A stretch of DNA of 64,000 nucleotides from Dechloromonas hortensis (GCF_009469765.1 NZ_SSSQ01000009.1:62001-126000); one strand, 5' to 3'; positions 26,714 through 36,654 are shown, counted from the first letter of the stretch. Notes: a model not told the origin generated them from the letters alone. A program made the numbers and translations.

Positions 26714-27496
26714 TCATTGATTGCCCCGCCCTTCCTGAATTTCCGTCGGCTCTTCCGGACGATTTGAATCGATCAGGATGCTGACCCGTCGATTGCGCGC
26801 ACGGCCTTCGGCTGTCACATTGGTTTCGACGGGACGCGTCTCGCCATAGCCGATGGCGGTCAGTCGCTCCGCACCGACACCACCATCATTGAACAGGCGC
26901 AGTACGGTCGTTGCCCGCATCGCAGACAATTCCCAATTCGACGGGAATTGCGGGGTTGCGATCGGCACGTTATCGGTATGACCTTCGATGGTGATCGGAA
27001 AATCCGAGGCCGCCAAGACCTGCGCAATGGCCAGCATGGCATTAATTGATGCCGGCTGCAGCTTGGCCTGACCGGCCGGGAACAGAATGCTATCGTTGAT
27101 TTCAATCGTGACGCCCCGACTGGTTTCGAGCAACCGAACTTTCCCCTGCGCCACCAGCGGCTGCAAGGCCTCCATGAGTTTGCCGGCAACGTTTTTCATT
27201 TTCCGGCGCTGCTCCAGCTTCTTCTGATCAGGCAACTTGTCCGGCTTGGCGATCGGCCGCGGCGAGGTCGGCGGCACTCCTTGAATGACAGCAATCGGCT
27301 GCCCTTCGGGCTGACCAGTCACATTCCGGAAGGCATTAGTCAGCGAATTGGATAGCACCTTGTACTTGCCTTCGTTGACTGACGAAATGGCGTACATCAC
27401 GACAAAAAAAGCAAAAAGCAGGGTGATGAAATCAGCGTAGGAGACGAGCCAGCGTTCGTGGTTCTCGTGCTCCTCCTCGCGACGCTTGCGGGCCAT
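26714..27496 (-). CDS. motD: Flagellar motor stator protein MotD (MotB family)
   Basis: Peptidoglycan-anchored half of a second stator unit. The 260-residue protein has one transmembrane helix (about 18-38) with the proton-binding Asp in SYADFITLLFAFF, a Pro-rich plug/linker region (70-100) and an OmpA-like peptidoglycan-binding domain (about 125-245, with IEGHTDNVPIATPQFPSNWE). It differs clearly from the MotB at 51891. The order fliA-motC-motD matches Pseudomonas, hence the name. Confidence 0.88.
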   Translation of the reverse strand: MARKRREEEHENHERWLVSYADFITLLFAFFVVMYAISSVNEGKYKVLSNSLTNAFRNVTGQPEGQPIAVIQGVPPTSPRPIAKPDKLPDQKKLEQRRKMKNVAGKLMEALQPLVAQGKVRLLETSRGVTIEINDSILFPAGQAKLQPASINAMLAIAQVLAASDFPITIEGHTDNVPIATPQFPSNWELSAMRATTVLRLFNDGGVGAERLTAIGYGETRPVETNVTAEGRARNRRVSILIDSNRPEEPTEIQEGRGNQ

Positions 27497-28236
27497 TACA
27501 GCAGGTAGCCCTTGAGGCGGCCTTCAATGATTCGCGGATTGTCTCCGACGGCGATACCCACCAAACCGTCGATCAGCATCTCCCTGGAGGCGACCATGCG
27601 CATGATGTAGTACTTCAGCTTGCCGGCAATCGGCAGATAAATCAGGTTGGCCAAACCAACACCATAGATCGTCGCAACGAACGCAACGGCAATACCGGAA
27701 CCGAGCTTGGTCGGGTCCGAGAGATTTTCCATCACGTGGATCAAGCCCATGACCGCCCCCAGAATGCCGATCGTTGGCGAATACCCGCCTGCCGACTCCC
27801 AGATCTTGGCTGATTGCCGCCATTCGTCCTCAAAGGTATTGATCTCGACCTCAAGCAGTTCACGAATACGCTCGGGATCGGCGCCATCAACCAGCAACTG
27901 CAGGCCTTTCTTGGTGAATTCATCCTTGATGCCGGGAATATAGTTCTCCAGCGCCAGCAGCCCTTCACGGCGAGATAACTGACTCCAGTTGAGAATCTGG
28001 TCGATCATGCGCTTCTGTTCAATTACCGGCGGCGCCCAAACCCACTTCGCCATCCACACGCCACGCTTGAAAATATGCAACGGACTTTGTAGCAGCACCG
28101 CCCCCAGCGTACCGCCACAGACAATCAACAAGGCGGTCGGCTGCACCAGGGAGCTGACATGACCACCTTCCAGCACTTGGCCACCGACAATAGCAACCAG
28201 ACCGATTGCCAGACCGGCCAAACTGATCTTATCCAC
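27496..28236 (-). CDS. motC: Flagellar motor stator protein MotC (MotA family)
   Basis: Ion-channel half of the second stator. A longer frame exists, but GTG at 28236 (VDKISLAGLAIGLVAIVGGQ) has AAGGAG 7 bases upstream and overlaps the fliA stop by 8 bases. The 246-residue protein has four transmembrane helices and the MotA/TolQ/ExbB signature region (GGYSPTIGILGAVMGLIHVM). It shares its last base with the motD start codon region, so both are coupled. Resembles PomA/MotC more than the 285-residue MotA at 52867. Confidence 0.88.
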   Translation of the reverse strand: MDKISLAGLAIGLVAIVGGQVLEGGHVSSLVQPTALLIVCGGTLGAVLLQSPLHIFKRGVWMAKWVWAPPVIEQKRMIDQILNWSQLSRREGLLALENYIPGIKDEFTKKGLQLLVDGADPERIRELLEVEINTFEDEWRQSAKIWESAGGYSPTIGILGAVMGLIHVMENLSDPTKLGSGIAVAFVATIYGVGLANLIYLPIAGKLKYYIMRMVASREMLIDGLVGIAVGDNPRIIEGRLKGYLL

Positions 28237-28981
28237 CGGTTTTCTCCTTGCCTCGCTTCTTGGCAAGCGACACATCACCAACCAACTGACTGCGCAGACG
28301 CGCTATTGCCTGACTGTGCAACTGGCAGACACGGGATTCAGTAACCCCCATCACTTCGCCGATTTCCCGCAGATTAAGCTCCTGCTCGTAATACAGGGCC
28401 ATCATCAGCTTTTCCCGCTCGGGCAAGCGACCAATCGCCTTAACCAGCAATTCCTTGACGTTCTTGTCCTCGAATATGCTTGCCGGGTCGGCACTATTGT
28501 CAGTGAAATGGCGCTCAAGAAAATCCTCGTCGCCTTCACTGCCAAAATCATCGAAATAGACCAGTTGATGGCCGCGCGCATCGTGCAGGGTCTTCTGATA
28601 ATCGGCCAGCGACATGCCAAGCGCCTCAGCCAGTTCGCGCTCCGACGGGGCCCGGCCATGCTCATGCTCCAACTGATTGATCGCCGCCTCAATCCGCCGC
28701 AATTCCCGGCGTAGATTACGCGGCAACCAATCATTTTCCCGCAGGCCATCGAGCATGGCACCACGGATACGCTGGGTCGCGTAGGTTTCGAATTGAGCGC
28801 CGAAACCGGTCTCGTAACGATCCATCGCGTCAAGCAAACCGAGCATGCCATTCTGGACCAGGTCTTCGAACTGAACGCTGGCCGGCAAGCGGGCCATCAA
28901 ATGGTAGGCGATGCGTTTCACCAGCGGCACGAAGCGCTGAACCAACTGATCCCTATCAGGCTGCCCGGCAGCGGTATACAT
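28229..28981 (-). CDS. fliA: Flagellar sigma-28 factor FliA
   Basis: RNA polymerase sigma factor for late flagellar and chemotaxis genes. The ATG at 28981 overlaps the fleN stop as ATGA; the in-frame extension upstream lies inside fleN and is rejected. The 250-residue protein has region 2 (VQFEDLVQNGMLGLLDAMDR), region 3 (RELAEALGMSLADYQ) and the region 4 helix-turn-helix (LREIGEVMGVTESRVCQLHS). Its target promoters are visible upstream of flgM, flgK and the first cheV, and its inhibitor FlgM is in the window. Confidence 0.95.
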   Translation of the reverse strand: MYTAAGQPDRDQLVQRFVPLVKRIAYHLMARLPASVQFEDLVQNGMLGLLDAMDRYETGFGAQFETYATQRIRGAMLDGLRENDWLPRNLRRELRRIEAAINQLEHEHGRAPSERELAEALGMSLADYQKTLHDARGHQLVYFDDFGSEGDEDFLERHFTDNSADPASIFEDKNVKELLVKAIGRLPEREKLMMALYYEQELNLREIGEVMGVTESRVCQLHSQAIARLRSQLVGDVSLAKKRGKEKTGG

Positions 28982-29868
28982 CAGGCTCGGAGTACGTTCG
29001 GGGTTATACGTTGGCTCAAGTGTAGCAGTTGCTGCATGAATTGCTCGACACCTCCGGCCTCGCTGTCGCTGCGCTGCCAATAGAGCAAGTCGGAAGCGAT
29101 ATCACGGAAGGCATGAGCAGAGGGTGAATCCGGTGCTTGCACAAGAACCGGCCGACACAACTGCGCCGACTGACGCAGCGATTCATCCAGCGGAATGGCA
29201 CCGGCGTAGTCCAAACGGGCAACACCCCGCTGCGCGGCAACCTGGGCGATGTTCTCGTAAATCGACCGGGCATCAGGCTGGCTGCGAACCTTATTCACCA
29301 GGATCCGAAAGTGCTTGCGGGCAAACGCATGGCTGACTTTCTTGATCAGCGAATAGGCTTCGGTAATTGAGGCGCCGCTCCCGGACAAGACGACGACCGC
29401 CTCCTGGGAAGCCAGACCAAACGGCGAGAAACCATGTGGATGCGCCATGCTGGCATCGACCAAGATCACATCCACCGGCCTTTCAAGGCCCGACATCGCA
29501 TCCAGCAAGGTCTGCTGCTGCGGCAACGAGAGACGCCCGAGCGTCTTGACCGCCTTGGCCGCCGGCAAGATCCGCAAGCCACTCATCGGCTGCAGCAGCA
29601 CTTGCGGCAGGTCAAGTTCACGCTGAACGACGTTCAACAAGTCGTAGCGAGCCAGCAAACCGAACGTGGAGGCAATATCGTCACGCGAGCTATGCTCGTC
29701 GATGATCAAGACCTCCTTGCCCAGACGAGCAAGCGCCACGCCAATATTGGCGACTGCGACACTACGCCCGACGCCCTCACAGCCCGCGACGAAGGTGACG
29801 ACCTGCAACTGCCCGCCACCAAGGAGACGACGCAAGCCCGCCGCCTGGTCAACCCGAAAATCAGCCAC
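28981..29868 (-). CDS. fleN: Flagellar number regulator FleN/FlhG (MinD-like)
   Basis: MinD/ParA-type protein that limits flagellar number, usually by acting on FlhF and on a FleQ-type activator. The 295-residue product begins with the FlhG N-terminal motif (DQAAGLRRL) that stimulates FlhF GTPase. The P-loop reads AGCEGVGRS (28-36): the signature lysine position is Cys30 and the P-loop lysine position is Arg35, so both canonical lysines are absent. The switch and Walker B-like segments (LIIDEHSS, VDVILVDAS) are present. Overlaps flhF by 8 bases and fliA by 4. Confidence 0.88.
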   Translation of the reverse strand: MADFRVDQAAGLRRLLGGGQLQVVTFVAGCEGVGRSVAVANIGVALARLGKEVLIIDEHSSRDDIASTFGLLARYDLLNVVQRELDLPQVLLQPMSGLRILPAAKAVKTLGRLSLPQQQTLLDAMSGLERPVDVILVDASMAHPHGFSPFGLASQEAVVVLSGSGASITEAYSLIKKVSHAFARKHFRILVNKVRSQPDARSIYENIAQVAAQRGVARLDYAGAIPLDESLRQSAQLCRPVLVQAPDSPSAHAFRDIASDLLYWQRSDSEAGGVEQFMQQLLHLSQRITPNVLRA

Positions 29869-31327
29869 GGCGCGCTCCAGCCGCGATCATGCCGGCGTTG
29901 GCCATCATCAGGCCAGGTTCGACACCATCATATTTATGTGGCGAACTTTCCGGCACATCCCTGAAGGCGCGATGCAACAGATAACCGCGATTTGGCAAAT
30001 GCAGATCTTCCGGCACGCGCTGCCCGTTTGAAACGTAGTGCAGTCTCAAGCCATGGCGCATGATCACGTCAAGCGGTGTCGCCAGACTGGCAGCCTCGTC
30101 GATTTTGGTCAGGATGCAACCAGCGAGGTTATCCCCTTCGTAAGCCCGAACCACATCATCCAGGGTGTCGCCGCGCGACGTTGAGGACAGCAGCAGCAAG
30201 CGCTGCACATCACAGCCGGCCAGCATGTCAGTCAGTTCAGGAACCAGCTTATCCTTCTGACTCATCCCCATCGTGTCGATCAGAACCATGTGCTTATGCT
30301 GCAGTTCGACCAGGGTCTGACGGAGTTCTGCGGCATCCTTAACCAGGTAAACCGAAACACCGAGGATACGACCGTAGATCCGCAGTTGCTCGTGCGCACC
30401 AATCCGGTAGCCGTCGGTAGTAACCAGCGCCACCTTGCTTGGACCATGGCGGAGAACACAACGGGCGGCAAGTTTGGCCGTCGTGGTGGTCTTGCCAACA
30501 CCGGTCGGACCGACCAGAGCGTAGATCCCCCCACGATCGACGATGTCACTTTCGTTGCCTATCGTAAACAACGAGCGGTCTGCCGCCCCCTTGACCCAAG
30601 CCATTGCCTGCAGACCATCCATCTCCATCGGCAAATCTGCCAGCAGGTCGCGGGAAAACTGCGGAGAAAAGCCAGCATCCAGCATTTGGCGCAAAACATC
30701 TGTCTTCACCGGCTCGGATCGAGCCGCCTCGCCCCAGGCAAAGCCGGCCAGATGTTGCTCGACAATCTTGCGCAGGGAACGAATCTCATCCATCACCGCC
30801 ATCGGCACTACTTCAGCCTCAGTCCGCCGCGGCGTACTGGCTTGCGCCTGGACGCGCGGCGCCGGTGACGGCGCCGACTTTTGCACCGGTGGCGGGGTAA
30901 ATGCTGCGGACGACTGCTGTGGACGTGCCATTTCCAGATTACGCAAGCCCCCCGTTCGCGGGATCGCAGCATTCACCGTTGCCGCCGGACGCGGCGCGGC
31001 GGGCGGCGCGACAGACCGCGCCGCGATCGGTGCCGACTGCGGCTGAATGCGCGGCGGCACGCCTTGAGCCGCCTGAGCACGGGCCGAACTCAGGGAAACC
31101 CGGTAATCGTCATCAGCTTCCGCAATCGCCGGTCGCCGATCGGGAGGCGTCGTATCGGCCACCTGGGTCGGGACAATCATCGCCATATCGCGGGCGGCGA
31201 CAGCCATGATCTCGACCCCGCCAGGAATCCCGCGATTGGACAAAATGATCGCATCGTTACCGAGCGTTTCCTTCACTTTCCTCAAGGCATCCCTTGCATT
31301 GGCGGCGATGAATTTTCTGACGTTCAT
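29861..31327 (-). CDS. flhF: Flagellar placement GTPase FlhF
   Basis: SRP-type GTPase that marks the pole where the flagellum is built. The 488-residue protein has the FlhF N-terminal region (MNVRKFIAANARDALRKVKE), a long Ala/Pro/Arg-rich linker (about 55-185), and the NG GTPase domain with G1 GPTGVGKTTTTAKLA (about 275-290) and G3/G4 elements DTMGMS and TKID. Presence of FlhF and FleN suggests polar flagellation. The start overlaps the flhA stop as ATGA. Confidence 0.94.
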   Translation of the reverse strand: MNVRKFIAANARDALRKVKETLGNDAIILSNRGIPGGVEIMAVAARDMAMIVPTQVADTTPPDRRPAIAEADDDYRVSLSSARAQAAQGVPPRIQPQSAPIAARSVAPPAAPRPAATVNAAIPRTGGLRNLEMARPQQSSAAFTPPPVQKSAPSPAPRVQAQASTPRRTEAEVVPMAVMDEIRSLRKIVEQHLAGFAWGEAARSEPVKTDVLRQMLDAGFSPQFSRDLLADLPMEMDGLQAMAWVKGAADRSLFTIGNESDIVDRGGIYALVGPTGVGKTTTTAKLAARCVLRHGPSKVALVTTDGYRIGAHEQLRIYGRILGVSVYLVKDAAELRQTLVELQHKHMVLIDTMGMSQKDKLVPELTDMLAGCDVQRLLLLSSTSRGDTLDDVVRAYEGDNLAGCILTKIDEAASLATPLDVIMRHGLRLHYVSNGQRVPEDLHLPNRGYLLHRAFRDVPESSPHKYDGVEPGLMMANAGMIAAGARRG

Positions 31328-33408
31328 GTTCTACCTCCGATTATCGAGGTCACCTTGATAATTCGTGTTTCTGGAACTTCGTTATGGGCCAGCACCTTCA
31401 ACTGAGGCACGGTGCGGCGCAGGAAGCGGGAGAGCAGCAGGCGCAGGCTGGCTGGCACGAGCAATACTGCCGGCAGACCAAGCGTTGCCTGGCGCTCGGA
31501 AGCGGCGGCGGTTTCACGGACCAGGGTATCAGCCAGGCCCGGCTCAAAACTTGTATTTCCCGTACCACCGGCCACGGCCTGCGCCAGCAGGCGCTCCAGT
31601 GCCGGGTCGAGGGACATCACCTGCATTTCGCCAGCCCCCGGGAACAGTTGCTGCACGATGGCACGACCAAGCGCATTACGAACCTGCGTGATCAGTTCAT
31701 CAGCATTTTGCGTACGGGTCGCGTGATCGGCCACTGTTTCAATGATGGTCCGCATATCGCGGATATGGACACCTTCGTCGAGCAGGCCCTGAAGAACCTT
31801 TTGCAGGGTACCCAGCGGCAACACCTTGGGAACCAGGTCCTCGACCAGTTTGGGCATTTCCTTGGCCAAGTGCTCGAGCAACTGCTGGACCTCCTGACGG
31901 CCCAGCAATTCGGAAGCGTGGGTCAGAATCAGGTGATTGAGATGGGTAGCCACCACGGTGGACGCATCAACCACGGTATACCCATAAGCCTGTGCTTGAT
32001 CGCGCTGGCTGGCATCGACCCAGGTGGCCGGCAAACCAAAGGCCGGGTCCGTCGTCGTAGTACCGTTCAGCGTCCCGGCAACGCGCCCGGGATTGATGGC
32101 GAGGAACTGGCCAGCATAAGCCTCCCCGGCACCAACCTCGACGCCCTTGAGGAGTATCCGGTAGGCATTCGGCTTCAGTTCGAGGTTGTCGCGAATATGG
32201 ACCGGCGAGACGAGGAACCCCACCTCCTGCGCGAATTTCTTGCGAATCCCGCGGATGCGGCGCAACAACTCGCCATCCTGCGACTTATCGACCAAGGGAA
32301 TCAGGCGGTAACCAACTTCCAGACCCAGCACATCCAACGGCGCAACATCGTTCCATGTCGCCTCGACGGTTTCCACAACTGGTGCTGGCGCGACCTTGAC
32401 TGGAGTTTCGACGATCAGTTTTTCCTTCTCCAGCATCTTCCAGGCAAACCAGCCCAGTAACGATGCCAGCGCCAGGAAAACCAGATTCGGCATCCCCGGA
32501 ATCAGGCCAAGAAAACCGACGATTCCGGCCGTAATCGCAATGGCCCGGCCATTCTTGAACATCTGGCCCACTACCTGCTGTCCGATATCGCGATCGTCAG
32601 AGACACGGGTCACCACCATACCTGCGGCGATCGAGATGATCAGCCCCGGAATCTGCGCCACCAGACCATCGCCGATGGTCAGCAGGGTGTAATTCTTGGC
32701 CGCCAAGGCGAATTCCATGTTGTGCTGAACAACTCCAACCACCAGACCACCGACCACGTTCAAGAGCATGATGACAATGCCGGCCACGGCATCGCCACGC
32801 ACGAACTTCGAGGCACCATCCATCGAGCCAAAAAACTCGGCCTCACGGGCGATATCGGAACGACGCTTGCGGGCATCCTCTTCACCGATCAGGCCGGCAT
32901 TCAAATCAGCGTCGATCGCCATCTGCTTGCCGGGCATCGCATCGAGCGTAAAGCGCGCCGAGACCTCGGCAACCCGTCCGGCGCCTTTGGTAATCACGAC
33001 AAAGTTGATGACCGTCAGAATCAGAAACACCATGATACCAACCGCGAAATTGCCACCGACCAGGAAGTGACCAAAGGCCTCGATCACCTTGCCGGCCGCA
33101 TCCGGCCCGGTATGGCCTTGCAACATGACGATCCGCGTCGAGGCCACGTTCAGCGAAAGACGGAGCAGCGTGGTCACCAGCAGCACCGTCGGAAATACAG
33201 AGAAATCTAGGGTTTTCTGGGTGTTCACCGCAACCAGCAGGACCAGCACCGAAATGGCAATATTGAACGTGAACAGCAAATCCAGTGCAAAGGCCGGCAA
33301 TGGCAGAACCATCATGGCCAGAATCATCAGGATCAGCACCGGCGCAGCCAGTTGCGTCACATTCAGACGGCCAAACAGATCCTGCATCCTGAGCGAAGAG
33401 CTAGCCAT
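31324..33408 (-). CDS. flhA: Flagellar export gate protein FlhA
   Basis: Large export-gate subunit that binds chaperone-substrate complexes. The 694-residue protein has about eight N-terminal transmembrane helices (20-320) with the FHIPEP-type cytoplasmic loop (LDAMPGKQMAIDADLNAGLI), and a cytoplasmic C-terminal domain (about 345-690). The start directly abuts the flhB stop. Length and motifs are normal. Confidence 0.96.
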   Translation of the reverse strand: MASSSLRMQDLFGRLNVTQLAAPVLILMILAMMVLPLPAFALDLLFTFNIAISVLVLLVAVNTQKTLDFSVFPTVLLVTTLLRLSLNVASTRIVMLQGHTGPDAAGKVIEAFGHFLVGGNFAVGIMVFLILTVINFVVITKGAGRVAEVSARFTLDAMPGKQMAIDADLNAGLIGEEDARKRRSDIAREAEFFGSMDGASKFVRGDAVAGIVIMLLNVVGGLVVGVVQHNMEFALAAKNYTLLTIGDGLVAQIPGLIISIAAGMVVTRVSDDRDIGQQVVGQMFKNGRAIAITAGIVGFLGLIPGMPNLVFLALASLLGWFAWKMLEKEKLIVETPVKVAPAPVVETVEATWNDVAPLDVLGLEVGYRLIPLVDKSQDGELLRRIRGIRKKFAQEVGFLVSPVHIRDNLELKPNAYRILLKGVEVGAGEAYAGQFLAINPGRVAGTLNGTTTTDPAFGLPATWVDASQRDQAQAYGYTVVDASTVVATHLNHLILTHASELLGRQEVQQLLEHLAKEMPKLVEDLVPKVLPLGTLQKVLQGLLDEGVHIRDMRTIIETVADHATRTQNADELITQVRNALGRAIVQQLFPGAGEMQVMSLDPALERLLAQAVAGGTGNTSFEPGLADTLVRETAAASERQATLGLPAVLLVPASLRLLLSRFLRRTVPQLKVLAHNEVPETRIIKVTSIIGGRT

Positions 33409-34542
33409 TTACGGCGCCTCCGGCACGAGTTCAGGCGGCACCGGCAAATTGCTCGGCTGCACCGGGTAGGCACCACCAACCTGGCGCCAATTGGCAAGCT
33501 GGTAGATATAAGCAAGAACCTCCGCGACTGCGTTATACAGGGCGGAGGGAATTTCGGCATCCAGTTCGGCGTGTTTATATAGCGCTCGCGCCAAGGGCGG
33601 CGCCTCCAGCAGAGGCACCGCATGTTCCGCGCCGACCTCCCTTATTTTCAGGGCGATCGCCCCCTGCCCCTTGGCCACCACTTTGGGTGCAGCCATTCCG
33701 GCCTGGTAGGACAAAGCCACAGCAAAATGGGTCGGATTGGTGACGATCACGCTTGCCTGCGGCACTGCGGCCATCATCCGCTTGCGAGCAGCCTGCATCT
33801 GAAGGCTGCGGATGCGTCCCTTGACATGTGGATCACCCATCATTTCCTTCATTTCCTGCTTGACCTCTTCCTTGGTCATCTTCAATTTGTGGAAGTGTTG
33901 CCAAAGCTGGAATGGGACGTCAGCGGCGACCACCAGAACAAGTGCCGCGACCAGAATCAGGAAGGAATAGCTGATCAGATTGCCGGCGTGCGCCAGACCC
34001 GCGTCCAGAGGTTGCGCGAGCAAACCGAAAATCTCGTCGCGCTCTTTCCAGATCAGCATGGCGGCAATCCCCCCGACCAAACTCGCCTTGAGTACCGCCT
34101 TGCCTAGCTCCATCAGGCTGTTCCAGGATAACATGCGAGCAATCCCGGTCAACGGGCTGAGACGCCCCAGATCAGGAACCAGCGCCTTGACTGAAAACAC
34201 CCAGGCATTGAGGAAGAAAGGCGGCAAAACTGCTGCCAGCAGCAACAGAGCCAACAATGGGGAAAAAACGAGCACTGCATCCAACGAGAGATCAGCCAGT
34301 CGCGGCAGCATCAAGGCCGGCTCATGCATATGCCGCACTTCCGGGGTAAGACCCTTGCGGGCCATCGCGATGACGCCCTCAGTCAACCAGCCCCCCATCA
34401 TCCAGAATGTGGCGCCCGCGACCATCAAAACCAGAAACGTGCCAAGTTCACGGGAATGGGGCACCTGCCCCTGCTCGCGGGCCTGCTCGATTCGCCTACC
34501 ACTAGGCTCTTCTGTTTTATCGAGGTCGCTCTCTTCCGCCAT
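33409..34542 (-). CDS. flhB: Flagellar export switch protein FlhB
   Basis: Export-gate subunit that switches substrate class after self-cleavage. The 377-residue protein has four transmembrane helices (about 30-210) and a cytoplasmic domain with the autocleavage motif NPTH (VIVTNPTHFAVALSYQ). The N-terminal segment EESDLDKTEEPSGRRIEQAR is typical. First gene of the flhB-flhA-flhF-fleN-fliA-motC-motD operon. Confidence 0.95.
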   Translation of the reverse strand: MAEESDLDKTEEPSGRRIEQAREQGQVPHSRELGTFLVLMVAGATFWMMGGWLTEGVIAMARKGLTPEVRHMHEPALMLPRLADLSLDAVLVFSPLLALLLLAAVLPPFFLNAWVFSVKALVPDLGRLSPLTGIARMLSWNSLMELGKAVLKASLVGGIAAMLIWKERDEIFGLLAQPLDAGLAHAGNLISYSFLILVAALVLVVAADVPFQLWQHFHKLKMTKEEVKQEMKEMMGDPHVKGRIRSLQMQAARKRMMAAVPQASVIVTNPTHFAVALSYQAGMAAPKVVAKGQGAIALKIREVGAEHAVPLLEAPPLARALYKHAELDAEIPSALYNAVAEVLAYIYQLANWRQVGGAYPVQPSNLPVPPELVPEAP

Positions 34543-34568
34543 AGCCGTCTTTGGGTGTAGGTGCGGCT

Positions 34569-34574
34569 ATTATA
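34569..34574 (-). promoter_or_regulatory. Probable sigma-70 -10 box of the flhB operon
   Basis: Minus strand TATAAT, a perfect -10, about 30 bases before flhB. No good -35 hexamer is visible 16-18 bases upstream, so an activator may be needed. No GG-N10-GC site was found in this gap. Confidence 0.45.
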
Positions 34575-34670
34575 GGAAAAACCAAGGAAATTAAATAGGT
34601 ACGCGTGTTTATTTAGCTTGTTTCTCAGATGCCAACCGCAAACACATGACAAAAGAGTAAACATTAGAAA

Positions 34671-34696
34671 GCAAAAGAGGGGGCAAGCCCCCTCTC
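34671..34696 (-). terminator. Terminator of the cheV-cheV-cheYZA operon
   Basis: Minus strand GAGGGGGC, two-base loop, GCCCCCTC followed by TTTTGCTTT: an 8-bp GC-rich stem 24 bases after the cheA stop. Confidence 0.8.
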
Positions 34697-34719
34697 AAGT
34701 AGTTGACCGCAAACGGGAA

Positions 34720-36642
34720 TCAGGCGAAATCGAGCGCCCGCAACCCGGAGCCGATATCGGAATGCTGACCGAGATCGGTCAACAATTCTTTCATGTCGAG
34801 AATCAAGACAATTTGCCCATTGGAAAGTGTCGTCACCCCAGCCACGCCCTTGGGCCTAAAGTCTTCAAGCGACTTGATCACCGCATCGTCACGACCAGCA
34901 AAGCTATCGACCCCAAGAATGAAGCTGCGCTCCGCCGTCTGCATGAAAACGCCGTACTCAGGGGACTGCTGCAACGGCCAGCCAAGCAAGCGAGCCAAGG
35001 TAATGACCGGCAGCACCTCACCACGCACTACCAAGGTTTCCTTGCCGCCGACCTCCTGAATCCGGTTTTGCTCGATCGGCAAAATTTCTCGGACCAGCGA
35101 CAACGGTAGCGCAAACGGCTGATCTCCCAACAAGACCAACAACACCGGCAGGATCGCCAGCGTCAATGGCAGGGAGATAATGAACACCGAACCTTTGCCG
35201 GGTTCGGAGCGTATTTCGATCGAGCCGTTCAGCTTTTGAATATTAGTCTTCACCACATCCATGCCGACACCGCGCCCCGAGACATCGGAAATCTGCGACT
35301 TGGTAGAGAAGCCCGGCAGGAAAATCAGATTCAGACTTTGCCGTTCGTCCAGCGTATTGGCCTCTTCCTCTGAGATCAGGCCCTTCTCGATGGCCTTGGC
35401 ACGAATTCGTTCCGCGCTCATGCCCTTGCCGTCATCAGCGATGATCAGAACGATATGATCGCCCTCTTGGCGCGCTTCGAGACGAACCAGACTCTTCGTT
35501 GGCTTGCCTGCCGCCTGACGCTCAGCCGGCATTTCGACCCCATGGTCGACGGCATTGCGAATCAAATGGATCAGCGGATCGGCCAGATCCTCGATCATGG
35601 TCTTATCGACCTCGGTTTCTTCGCCAGCCAGCACCAACTCGACATCTTTACCCAACTGACGGGCCAGATCGCGAGCAATTCGCGGATATTTCTGGAAGAG
35701 GCGGCCAATTGGCTGCATCCGGGTCTTCATCACCGAGTTCTGCAAGTCCGAAACCAGCAGATCCAGCTGGCTAACTGCTTGATCAAGGGCATGCAGGGTT
35801 TCGGAATCATTCTTACCGGCAAGAATATCGGCACGCAAACTGGTCAGGCGGTTCTTTGTCAGGCCAATTTCGCCAGACAAGTTCAGAACCTGGTCAAGGC
35901 GCGAAGTATCCACCCGAATCGTATTTTCGCGACCGCGCTCCTCCGAACGCCGGGCAGACGTCGGCTGCCCCCCCGGACGATCCGTGGTGCGTCGGCCAAA
36001 CGGCGATGGCGCAGGCGCCTGCCCGGCCGGCGTTAGTTGCGTAGCAGCATCTGCAGCGACGGGCTTGGTCGCAGGTGGAGTCGCCGCATCGGTTTCGGCT
36101 TTGGTAATCACCTCACCCTGCGTCGGCGCAGGCTGGCCGGTCACAGCGGCATGCAACGCATTCCAGTCCGGTTCGCCGGCAACTGCTTGCGGCGTGGCAG
36201 ATGGCTGGACTTCCACAGCATCAGGAGGAACCGGCTCAGCACCAGGCAACTCGCCATTGAGCGCCCCCTGGAGCGCAGCAATGACCTCTGCATCGGCCGG
36301 CTGCGGCTGGCACATCTGCCCCAACTCGCCAAACATGTCACGCACCCCTTTGGTGGCCGCCATGATGACATCCATCAACTCGGGAGTCAGCTCCAGTTCG
36401 CCGTTACGCAAACGGTCAAAGAGGTTTTCCGTCAAGTGACAGAGCGTCACCAGTTCGGTGGCATTGAGGAAGCCTGCCCCTCCCTTGACGGTGTGAAACC
36501 CGCGGAAGATATCGTTCAACAGGCTGCGATCATCCGGCATTTTCTCAAGATCAACCAGCTTGTTGTCCACATCCGACAACAAATCGTGCGCTTCTTGCAG
36601 AAAATCCTGCAAAAGGTCTTCCATTCCGCCAAAATCGCTCAT
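34720..36642 (-). CDS. cheA: Chemotaxis histidine kinase CheA (system 1)
   Basis: Central kinase of the first chemotaxis operon. In the 640-residue protein the Hpt domain (1-110) carries phosphoacceptor His50 (FHTVKGGAGF). A long Pro/Ala/Thr-rich linker (about 115-235) stands where a CheY-binding P2 domain usually lies and shows no clear P2 fold. Dimerisation (about 240-300), HATPase (IRNAVDHG, DDGKGM and GRGVGMD motifs) and a C-terminal CheW-like domain (about 490-635) follow. Twelve bases after cheZ. The operon has no cheW; the two CheV proteins may couple receptors instead. Confidence 0.94.
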   Translation of the reverse strand: MSDFGGMEDLLQDFLQEAHDLLSDVDNKLVDLEKMPDDRSLLNDIFRGFHTVKGGAGFLNATELVTLCHLTENLFDRLRNGELELTPELMDVIMAATKGVRDMFGELGQMCQPQPADAEVIAALQGALNGELPGAEPVPPDAVEVQPSATPQAVAGEPDWNALHAAVTGQPAPTQGEVITKAETDAATPPATKPVAADAATQLTPAGQAPAPSPFGRRTTDRPGGQPTSARRSEERGRENTIRVDTSRLDQVLNLSGEIGLTKNRLTSLRADILAGKNDSETLHALDQAVSQLDLLVSDLQNSVMKTRMQPIGRLFQKYPRIARDLARQLGKDVELVLAGEETEVDKTMIEDLADPLIHLIRNAVDHGVEMPAERQAAGKPTKSLVRLEARQEGDHIVLIIADDGKGMSAERIRAKAIEKGLISEEEANTLDERQSLNLIFLPGFSTKSQISDVSGRGVGMDVVKTNIQKLNGSIEIRSEPGKGSVFIISLPLTLAILPVLLVLLGDQPFALPLSLVREILPIEQNRIQEVGGKETLVVRGEVLPVITLARLLGWPLQQSPEYGVFMQTAERSFILGVDSFAGRDDAVIKSLEDFRPKGVAGVTTLSNGQIVLILDMKELLTDLGQHSDIGSGLRALDFA

Positions 36643-36654
36643 TTTCGACCCTCC

